Assembly: GCF_050433385.1 (NCBI RefSeq) | Contig: NZ_JBNPXI010000033.1 | Span: 1 to 39,441 of the forward strand | Direction: 5' to 3' | From: Brassicibacter mesophilus | GTDB taxonomy: Bacteria > Bacillota > Clostridia > Tissierellales > Proteiniboraceae | DNA: 39,441 nt | Shown here: positions 15,755-21,968 of the stretch, piece after piece | Layout: each line of letters begins with the position of its first letter | Position numbering within the stretch: position 1 is the first letter of the stretch | Made by a program: the position numbers and the translations under genes | Notes under the pieces: generated by a model | What the model was told of the DNA's origin: nothing | Seen by the model: only the letters and a program-made list of their open reading frames with translations | Databases searched by the model: none

Positions 15755-16981
15755 TTAAAAATAATACACATCTCTTTCTTCACCTTTATATATTCCCTCT
15801 TCATGATTTTTTATTATTATATATCCATTAGATTTCGATAACAATGTTATCATTCCCGATTTTCCGAAGACTGGCTCGGCATATATCTTATTATCTCTTT
15901 CTTCTAGTCTAACCATCTGATAGGTTTCTTTGCCAGGAGATGAATGTAAATTAAAATTTAATATAGCTTTTGTTTTTAAAACAGTATCCTTTATATCAAA
16001 AATACCCTTAATAAAGTATTCTACAAATGCTTTGAAAACAATTATTGAAGATACGGGATGACCAGGTAACCCAAATATAGCTTTACCACTAGCTTCTCCT
16101 ATTAATGTAGGTTTGCCTGGTTTTATAGAAACACCATGAATAAATACACCTTTTCCTTCAAAAGAATTTATTACATCATGTGTAAAATCTCTTGTGCCTA
16201 CTGAGCTCCCTCCTGATATAAGTACTATATCTGATATGTTTAGAGCATTATCAACCTCACTTCTTAGAAGATTAAAATCATCTTTTACTATACTTTTCCC
16301 TTTAACTTCACCGCCAATTTTATTAACAAGAGAATATAACGCATAGCCATTTATATCTCTTATCTTTCCATCTTCTAGTTCTTGTTCGATATCTACTATC
16401 TCATCTCCTGTGGAAATTATATAAAACCTAGGTTTCTGATAGACTTTCACTTTAGAAATGCCTATGGCTGCAAGTGCACCAATATCCTGAGCATTCAATC
16501 TTTTCCCTTTTTCTATAACAAATTCTCCCTTTTTTATATCATCTCCTGTTAGGATTACGTTTTCACCTGAAGACAAAGGTTTATATATCATTAGGCTAGA
16601 CTCGTCTAATTTTTCGGCATGCTCTATCATAATCACAGCATCAGAGCCTTTTGGTAGCATTCCGCCTGTTGGAACATACACAGTTTCTCCCGTTTCTATT
16701 GTAATATTTGTATGCTGTCCCATTTTAGCTTCACCTGTCAAGGACAATAAGCTAGGCATCGCTTCACTAGCTCCATGACTATCAGAGCTTTTTATTGCAT
16801 ATCCATCAACAGTTGAACGGTTAAATTCTGGAACATTTATATTTGATATAATATTTTCAGCAAGTATTCTATCTGTAGAATCTAAAATGCTGATTTCTTC
16901 AATACTTAACTTGAAATCTCTAAAGACATCTAACAGTTTTTTTCTTCCTTCTTCTACTGAAACAACTTTAAAAAAGTCCAT
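15755..16981 (-). CDS. moeA: Molybdopterin molybdenum/tungsten transferase
   Basis: The 408-residue protein is a complete MoeA without fusion. Markers: NRSTVDGYAI near residue 62, PTGGMLPKGSDAVIMIEH near 107, SGGSSVGTRDFTHD near 259, GVSIKPGKPTLIG near 285 and GLPGHPVSS near 309. It catalyses metal insertion with hydrolysis of adenylated molybdopterin. Its first 14 bases overlap the end of tupC, so metal import and metal insertion are translationally coupled. This strongly suggests the metal handled is tungstate. The MoeA-binding-domain fusion follows 23 bases later. Confidence 0.92.
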   Translation of the reverse strand: MDFFKVVSVEEGRKKLLDVFRDFKLSIEEISILDSTDRILAENIISNINVPEFNRSTVDGYAIKSSDSHGASEAMPSLLSLTGEAKMGQHTNITIETGETVYVPTGGMLPKGSDAVIMIEHAEKLDESSLMIYKPLSSGENVILTGDDIKKGEFVIEKGKRLNAQDIGALAAIGISKVKVYQKPRFYIISTGDEIVDIEQELEDGKIRDINGYALYSLVNKIGGEVKGKSIVKDDFNLLRSEVDNALNISDIVLISGGSSVGTRDFTHDVINSFEGKGVFIHGVSIKPGKPTLIGEASGKAIFGLPGHPVSSIIVFKAFVEYFIKGIFDIKDTVLKTKAILNFNLHSSPGKETYQMVRLEERDNKIYAEPVFGKSGMITLLSKSNGYIIIKNHEEGIYKGEERDVYYF

Positions 16982-17615
16982 TATTTGTACCTACCTTTCC
17001 ATTTTCCATATATATGATTTCATCACAAAGACGCTTTGCTTGTTCTAAATTATGTGTGACAATAACTACAGTAGATTTCTTTTCTTTATTAAATTTTATA
17101 ATTTCTCTTTCCATGGTTTTTATTGATTCAGGATCAATATTCGATGTCGGCTCATCTAAAAACAGTAGCTGTGGTTCAAATATCAAGGCCCTAGCAAGTG
17201 ATACCTTTTGAGACTCTCCTCCTGATAATAAATGTGCTTTTTTGCTTCTTAGGTCATTTATATCTAAGCTTTTTAAAGTATCATCAGCCAGTGCTTTAAT
17301 TCTATCTTTATTTATCTTTCTCACCTTAAGTGGATATACAATGTTTTCATATACACTTCTTTTAAACAAATAAGGCTTTTGAGTAACTAGTGTCATCTTA
17401 TTGTATATATCACTGCAAAGTATATCCCCATTATACTTTATATCTCCTGAAAATTCTTTATCTAAACCAGACAATATTCTTAACAACGTACTTTTCCCTG
17501 ACCCATTAGGTCCAATTATACCTGTGATTATTCCTTGTCTAATGCTTAGATTATCAATATCTAGTGCTACCTTATCACCATAATATTTTTTTATACTATA
17601 TAATGAAATGTTCAT
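16968..17615 (-). CDS. tupC: Tungstate ABC transporter ATP-binding protein
   Basis: The 215-residue ABC ATPase has Walker A GPNGSGKST near 34-42, the signature LSGGESQKVSLARA near 129, Walker B LLFLDEPTSNIDP near 150 and the switch histidine in VIVTHNLEQA near 184. It lacks the C-terminal TOBE/MOP domain of ModC, which fits the shorter TupC type. It powers the TupB channel on the cytoplasmic face. ATG 17615 lies one base after the tupB stop, with GGGGAGG inside tupB, and its end overlaps moeA. Confidence 0.88.
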   Translation of the reverse strand: MNISLYSIKKYYGDKVALDIDNLSIRQGIITGIIGPNGSGKSTLLRILSGLDKEFSGDIKYNGDILCSDIYNKMTLVTQKPYLFKRSVYENIVYPLKVRKINKDRIKALADDTLKSLDINDLRSKKAHLLSGGESQKVSLARALIFEPQLLFLDEPTSNIDPESIKTMEREIIKFNKEKKSTVVIVTHNLEQAKRLCDEIIYMENGKVGTNNGLF

Positions 17616-17616
17616 G

Positions 17617-18306
17617 CTAATCCTCCCCGTTATATGAGTAGATTAAGCTATTTACTAAAAATGATATTATTAATAGAACAATCCCTAATGCTATTGCCTT
17701 AGGGTAGTCGCCCATTGAATTAGACATAGCAATAGATGTTGTTATAACTCTTGTATGTCCCTTTATGTTTCCTCCAACTATCATAACTGCTCCAACCTCG
17801 GAAATCGCTCTTGAGAATGCTGTAACCACATTCATAAAAATATCAATTTTTAATTCTCTCATAATAAGTATTATTATATCAATTTTAGTTGCACCTAATG
17901 TTGTACCTATTTTTCCAATTTCACTTCCCCTGTTTTTAGCAAGATTATACGTTAACCCTAGTATTAATGGCATAATTAAAATTGTTTGAGCAATTATCAT
18001 AGCTGACGGAGTATACAAAAGATCAAGAAAGCCTAATGGCCCTCTTCTTGACAATATGATAGCCACAACAAGACCAACTATTACCGAAGGAATGCTCATA
18101 GAAGTATATAGAAATCTGGAAAACATCCTCTTGCCCTTAAAATTTTTTATGCCAAGATACACTCCTGTCGGTATAGAAATAATTGATGATATTAGTGTTG
18201 AAACTGATGACACAAAAAGAGATAATAATATAATCTTATATACTTCCTTATCAAAGGTTACTAACAGTTTTATTGCTTCTTTTACTCCCTGAGCTATATA
18301 ATCCAT
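17617..18306 (-). CDS. tupB: Tungstate ABC transporter permease
   Basis: The 229-residue integral membrane protein has about five or six hydrophobic segments. The cytoplasmic EAA-type loop (AFSRAISEVGAVMIVGGNI, near 160-178) docks the ATPase. The N-terminal amphipathic stretch ending at FDKEVYKIILLSL is typical of TupB. It forms the tungstate channel with TupC and the lipoprotein TupA. ATG 18306 follows AAAGGGGAT. It is separated from tupA by 161 bases containing a long stem-loop that may set the stoichiometry between binding protein and channel. Confidence 0.88.
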   Translation of the reverse strand: MDYIAQGVKEAIKLLVTFDKEVYKIILLSLFVSSVSTLISSIISIPTGVYLGIKNFKGKRMFSRFLYTSMSIPSVIVGLVVAIILSRRGPLGFLDLLYTPSAMIIAQTILIMPLILGLTYNLAKNRGSEIGKIGTTLGATKIDIIILIMRELKIDIFMNVVTAFSRAISEVGAVMIVGGNIKGHTRVITTSIAMSNSMGDYPKAIALGIVLLIISFLVNSLIYSYNGED

Positions 18307-18396
18307 ATTTTATCCCCTTTTTAAATAATCAAGTTCAATATAAAAATCTATTTTGATACTAGCTAACTATTACAGTTATACAAAAAAAGATTATAT

Positions 18397-18440
18397 ATAG
18401 TAAAGATTTTGAGCAAAACAAAACCCAAAATCTTTACTAT
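18397..18440 (-). promoter_or_regulatory. Stable stem-loop between tupA and tupB
   Basis: ATAGTAAAGATTTTG (18397-18411) pairs perfectly over 15 bp with CAAAATCTTTACTAT (18426-18440); the loop is 14 bases. On the minus strand it is followed by TATATAATCTTTTTTT rather than an immediate U-run. It is therefore more likely a partial terminator or an mRNA 3'-end stabiliser that keeps tupA product in excess over TupBC. Confidence 0.55.
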
Positions 18441-18467
18441 TTTACAATATATCAAATGAGCAATCTA

Positions 18468-19331
18468 CTATTTAGCGTTAGGTATAAAAAGAGGCATACC
18501 ATACTTTTCCTTGCCATATTCCCCAATTAAACTTTGTCCTTCTTCAGATAACATCCAATCCATGAATACTTTAGCACCTTCTGCATTGATTTTATCATTT
18601 TTATCTGGATTTACCGGTATTATACCATATTGATTAAATAATCTGTTATCATTTTCTACAACTATATCTAAGTCAAGTGTATCTCTAAGACTTAAATATG
18701 TAGCCCTGTCTGTCATAGTATATGCTGCTTTTTCACTTGCAATTTTTAATACATCAGCCATTCCACTTCCTGCTGATATATACCATTGGCCTGATGGCTC
18801 AATTCCTGCTTCTTTCCATATTGCCAGCTCTTTTTTATGCGTTCCAGAATCATCTCCTCTTGAAACAAACTTACCTTGAGCTTGTGATATTGATTTAAAC
18901 GCTTCTAATGTATCATTAGGATAGTTTTCTTTAAGCTTTATTGGATCGTCTTTTGGTCCAACAAGTACAAAATCATTGTACATAACATCTTTTCTTTCAG
19001 TACCATGACCTTCCTTGACAAACTCTTCTTCAGAAGCCTTTGCATGAACTAGCAATATATCTGCATCTCCATCTTTTCCCATTTGTAATGCTTTACCTGT
19101 TCCAACTGCAACAACCTTTACTTCTATTCCTGTTTTCTCTGTAAACTTTGGCAGTAAGTAATCTAATAACCCACTGTCATTTGTACTTGTTGTTGTAGAT
19201 AAAATAATGCTTCCTGTAGTTTTTTCCTGCTGTTGTAGCTGTTGCGGTTCTTGTTGTGTATTGTTAGCACATCCAGCTAAAGACAGTACGATCAATAATA
19301 AACTTAATGCAATTGCTAAATGCTTTTTCAA
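18468..19331 (-). CDS. tupA: Tungstate-binding lipoprotein
   Basis: The 287-residue extracytoplasmic solute-binding protein begins with a lipoprotein signal peptide; the lipobox LAGC puts the lipidated Cys near residue 21, followed by a Gln-rich linker. The oxyanion-binding TTTSTNDSGLLDYLLP lies near residue 47 and VGTGKALQMGKDGDADILL near 78; both are typical of TupA. Start choice: longer readings exist to 19412, but TTG 19331 has AAAGGAGAG nine bases upstream and begins a perfect signal peptide. The longer reading would run through the terminator hairpin at 19376-19404. It is the first gene after the riboswitch and terminator, so its expression, and that of tupBC and probably moeA, is conditional. 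Confidence 0.92.
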   Translation of the reverse strand: MKKHLAIALSLLLIVLSLAGCANNTQQEPQQLQQQEKTTGSIILSTTTSTNDSGLLDYLLPKFTEKTGIEVKVVAVGTGKALQMGKDGDADILLVHAKASEEEFVKEGHGTERKDVMYNDFVLVGPKDDPIKLKENYPNDTLEAFKSISQAQGKFVSRGDDSGTHKKELAIWKEAGIEPSGQWYISAGSGMADVLKIASEKAAYTMTDRATYLSLRDTLDLDIVVENDNRLFNQYGIIPVNPDKNDKINAEGAKVFMDWMLSEEGQSLIGEYGKEKYGMPLFIPNAK

Positions 19332-19375
19332 AAAATCACTCTCCTTTAGATTAACATTATAATAAAAATGTATAC

Positions 19376-19404
19376 AAAAAAAACAGTCCAGAAAGGACTG
19401 TTTT
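19376..19404 (-). terminator. Riboswitch-controlled terminator before tupA
   Basis: On the minus strand AAAACAGTCC pairs over about 10 bp with GGACTGTTTT around a TTTCT loop and runs straight into eight T residues. It lies between the aptamer-like element and the tupA ribosome site, so it is the natural expression platform for transcriptional control. Confidence 0.85.
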
Positions 19405-19490
19405 CTTATCAAAAAAATATATATGCTAGTATCCAGCTTAATTTTTAAGCAATATCAGATAAAACATATAATAATTTATTTCGAATATTT

Positions 19491-19586
19491 CTTCCTTTCC
19501 AATTACGGGAGGTATCACAATTTCTCACGATACCCATCGGCTAAGGCTTCATAGTATAATACCTTAGAAGCTAAAGCTCGGAAAAT
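19491..19586 (-). promoter_or_regulatory. Molybdenum/tungsten cofactor (Moco/Tuco) riboswitch
   Basis: On the minus strand the element contains, in order, CCGAGC, GAAGCCTTAGCCGATGGG, a hairpin GGTATC...GATACC, then TCCCG, and finally GGAAAGG. This is the order of conserved segments I recall for the Moco RNA family (RF01055). The 5' TTTTCC and 3' GGAAAG can close a P1 helix, GCTTC/GAAGC forms part of P2, and GGTATC/GATACC a further arm. Position upstream of tungstate uptake genes favours the tungsten (Tuco) variant. The 5' strand overlaps the last codons and stop of fdhD, so sequence there serves two roles. A terminator follows at 19376-19404. Confidence 0.75.
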
Positions 19587-20346
19587 TTGTATAGATATTC
19601 ATTTTTTCTCCTCTTACAAAACCTATTAGTGTTATATTTAACTCTTTAGCTATATCAACAGCTAGACTTGTAGGTGCAGATCTAGAAACTATTATTGGAA
19701 CCTGCCTTTTTCCTATCTTGATCAAAATTTCTGATGATATCCTTCCACTTGATAAAACTATTTTATCACTCAGATCAAGTTGATCTATCAGCGCTTTCCC
19801 CAAAATTTTGTCTAGTGCATTGTGCCTACCAATATCCTCTTCGAAAGCTATCATTTCATCTTTATTGCATAAAGCACAACTGTGGACTCCTCCAGTATTT
19901 AGAAAAAGCTCGGATTTTTTATTAAATTCTTTTACAAGCCGTTTGATATTCTCTATATCTACAGGAATACTATTATTGATTTTTTTAGTTTTAAATGAAT
20001 CCATTACATTATAGAATATTGTTCCCTTGCCACATCCGGTTGTGATAGTTCTTTTGCCGTGAAGCTTTTCAGACAACAGGCTCTTATTCTTAGTATATAC
20101 GTATGCCATCCCTTTCTCAGTATCTATCCTAATGTTCTCTATATCATCATAAGAACTTAGAAAACCTTCTGAATTTAAAAAACCCACGGCTAAGTATTCA
20201 AGTGATTTTGGACTACATAAAAGAGTTATTAGTTCTTTGTCATTTAAATAGATAGTGAAAGGGTGCTCGACAACTACTATATCCTCTTCATATGAATACT
20301 CATCTTTTTTCAACCTTAATATATCATAATTCTTTATATCATTCAT
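19564..20346 (-). CDS. fdhD: Formate dehydrogenase sulfurtransferase FdhD
   Basis: The 260-residue FdhD passes sulfur from a cysteine desulfurase to the bis-MGD cofactor of formate dehydrogenase, which is required for activity. Family marks: TTGCGKGTIF near 98, the catalytic pair in HSCALC near 135-140, EEDIGRHNALDKILG near 150-164 and SSGRISSEIL near 180. ATG 20346 has GAGGATAATGC upstream. It follows mobA closely. The last codons (FPSFSF, stop) are also the 5' strand of the Moco/Tuco riboswitch, an unusual use of coding sequence. Confidence 0.93.
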   Translation of the reverse strand: MNDIKNYDILRLKKDEYSYEEDIVVVEHPFTIYLNDKELITLLCSPKSLEYLAVGFLNSEGFLSSYDDIENIRIDTEKGMAYVYTKNKSLLSEKLHGKRTITTGCGKGTIFYNVMDSFKTKKINNSIPVDIENIKRLVKEFNKKSELFLNTGGVHSCALCNKDEMIAFEEDIGRHNALDKILGKALIDQLDLSDKIVLSSGRISSEILIKIGKRQVPIIVSRSAPTSLAVDIAKELNITLIGFVRGEKMNIYTNFPSFSF

Positions 20347-20356
20347 AGCATTATCC

Positions 20357-20962
20357 TCAATAAATATTAGGTATATTTTGTAAATAATAGTTTAAGTCTT
20401 CCTTTGTGTTTAGGTTTAGAAACATATCCCAGTTTGGACTAAAATTTCTTGCTTCCCATTCTGGTATATAATACACTTCTAATCTTTCCAGCAGCTTGAA
20501 AATCGATTTTCTATTTTCCATTAGATAGTATTCTATATTCCTGATTATATCCTTTGAATAAAATGAATTAAACGGCTCTATCCATTCCCCAAATCTAGTT
20601 ACACAAGCCTTATAATCAGTATACTTCAACTTCTCTTTAACATGACGAATATACTCTAAGTTTATATTTGGCATGTCACATGCTATAAAGTATACAAGCT
20701 GACTAGACGCATTTTTAAGCCCTACATGAATCCCACTTAAAGGACCCATACCCTTTATTATATCGCTTACAATCATATCACTAAGACCTATATAATATTC
20801 AGGCTTATTGGTCACTATTATTATTTGGTCAAATTCATGCTTCAATTTATTTATTAGACTATCCATCAATCTTCTCTCGTTTATTTTGATCAGCTGTTTA
20901 TCAAATCCCATTCTTCTGCTTTCGCCACCTGCTAATATAACAGCTGTCCCAAACTTTTTCAT
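20357..20962 (-). CDS. mobA: Molybdenum cofactor guanylyltransferase
   Basis: The 201-residue MobA attaches GMP to the metal-pterin to form MGD, the cofactor form used by formate dehydrogenase. The nucleotide-binding LAGGESRRMGFDK lies near residues 11-23 and the metal-binding region around ACDMPN near 96. Start choice: ATG 20962 (MKKFGTAV) has AGGGG six bases upstream; the ATG two codons earlier sits against the ribosome site. It lies between mogA and fdhD with short gaps, so it belongs to the FDH maturation operon. Confidence 0.92.
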   Translation of the reverse strand: MKKFGTAVILAGGESRRMGFDKQLIKINERRLMDSLINKLKHEFDQIIIVTNKPEYYIGLSDMIVSDIIKGMGPLSGIHVGLKNASSQLVYFIACDMPNINLEYIRHVKEKLKYTDYKACVTRFGEWIEPFNSFYSKDIIRNIEYYLMENRKSIFKLLERLEVYYIPEWEARNFSPNWDMFLNLNTKEDLNYYLQNIPNIY

Positions 20963-20971
20963 AAGCATCCC

Positions 20972-21460
20972 CTATCTAGCGCACTCACTTGCCTTTCCCG
21001 TAAGAATCTCTAGGCCATGATGAATGCTATCAATAATATATTCTAAGGATTCAGTTACTGCTTTTGGACTTCCAGGAAGATTTATTATAAGAGTCTTATT
21101 TCTTATTCCTGAAACTGCTCTTGATAACATAGCTCTAGGTGTAATCTGCAAGCTATAGTATCTTATTGCCTCAGATATGCCAGGAGTAAGTTTGTCTACA
21201 GCCTTTAACGTTGCTTCAGGAGTAACATCTCTTTCGCTAAATCCAGTTCCACCTGTTGTCAATATCATATCTACATTTAACACATCAGACATATATTTCA
21301 TTTCATTTAAAAGTAAATCTTGTTCATCAGGCAGTATAATATATTTTTCTACCTTATAGCCTTTATTCTGAACAATTTCTGCTATGACTTTTCCACTCAA
21401 ATCTTCTCTTTCACCCTTTGAGCCTTTATCACTTGCTGTTATTATTCCCACCTTAAACAT
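20972..21460 (-). CDS. mogA: Molybdopterin adenylyltransferase (MogA/MoaB family)
   Basis: The 162-residue protein activates molybdopterin with ATP ahead of metal insertion by MoeA. Landmarks: VGIITASDKGSKGEREDLSG at the N-terminus, LTTGGTGFSERDVTPEA near 68-84 carrying the adenylate-binding GGTG loop, and INLPGSPKAV near 128. MogA and MoaB are hard to separate by sequence alone; the maturation-operon position supports the activating role. ATG 21460 follows GGGGAGG. Its stop lies 9 bases before the mobA start. Confidence 0.9.
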   Translation of the reverse strand: MFKVGIITASDKGSKGEREDLSGKVIAEIVQNKGYKVEKYIILPDEQDLLLNEMKYMSDVLNVDMILTTGGTGFSERDVTPEATLKAVDKLTPGISEAIRYYSLQITPRAMLSRAVSGIRNKTLIINLPGSPKAVTESLEYIIDSIHHGLEILTGKASECAR

Positions 21461-21461
21461 A

Positions 21462-21962
21462 TTATCCTCCCCAAGGTAAATTCATATACTCTTTCATTCT
21501 TCTATCATACTCAGATTTGAAAAAGCTTTCGTGTCCTTCTTCCCACTGTGCAAGCTTTTCAAATATCTGCTTTGCAATTTCATCTTCAGTGTTTTCAGCT
21601 ACATTTCTGTAAAACTCGGCATAATCTTTTTCTATAAGATAAGCCATCCTTAGAATTGTTATATCTGGTATATCACTTTCAGATAGCACATCCTTTATAT
21701 GCTCAGATTCTGCTCTGTTTTCAAAAATATTTTTTTCATCTCTATCAAATGCTTTAGAGTCAAGCTTAAATCCTTGATTCTCTTCGTATTCTTCTAGCTG
21801 CTCTCTTAGAAAGTTATAATGCTCCATCTCAACTTCGGCTATATCCTCAAACATTTTCTTTGTAGAAGCATTGCTAAACTTTTCTGCTTTTTCTTTAAAA
21901 AAATTATAGCCATCTAGCTCCATTTGCATAGCATATTTTAGAATTGAGCCATAGTCCTTCAT
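21462..21962 (-). CDS. Ferritin-like (rubrerythrin-type) diiron protein
   Basis: The 166-residue, all-helical protein has the four-helix diiron plan of rubrerythrin: E-x-x-H pairs in VEMEHYNFL near 48-52 and WEEGHESFF near 140-144, with glutamates in the MQMELDGYNFF and IEKDYAEFY helices. It lacks the C-terminal rubredoxin domain. In anaerobes such proteins reduce peroxide. It lies 6 bases after the formate dehydrogenase stop and 1 base before mogA, so it is co-transcribed. That suggests protection of, or iron supply to, an oxygen-sensitive enzyme (inference). The start has AGGAG upstream. Confidence 0.8.
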   Translation of the reverse strand: MKDYGSILKYAMQMELDGYNFFKEKAEKFSNASTKKMFEDIAEVEMEHYNFLREQLEEYEENQGFKLDSKAFDRDEKNIFENRAESEHIKDVLSESDIPDITILRMAYLIEKDYAEFYRNVAENTEDEIAKQIFEKLAQWEEGHESFFKSEYDRRMKEYMNLPWGG

Positions 21963-21968
21963 TTTTCA

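Noticed and set aside
19332..19412. Longer TupA start extending to 19412
   Set aside because: The extra residues are encoded by the terminator hairpin. A proper ribosome site and signal peptide begin at TTG 19331.
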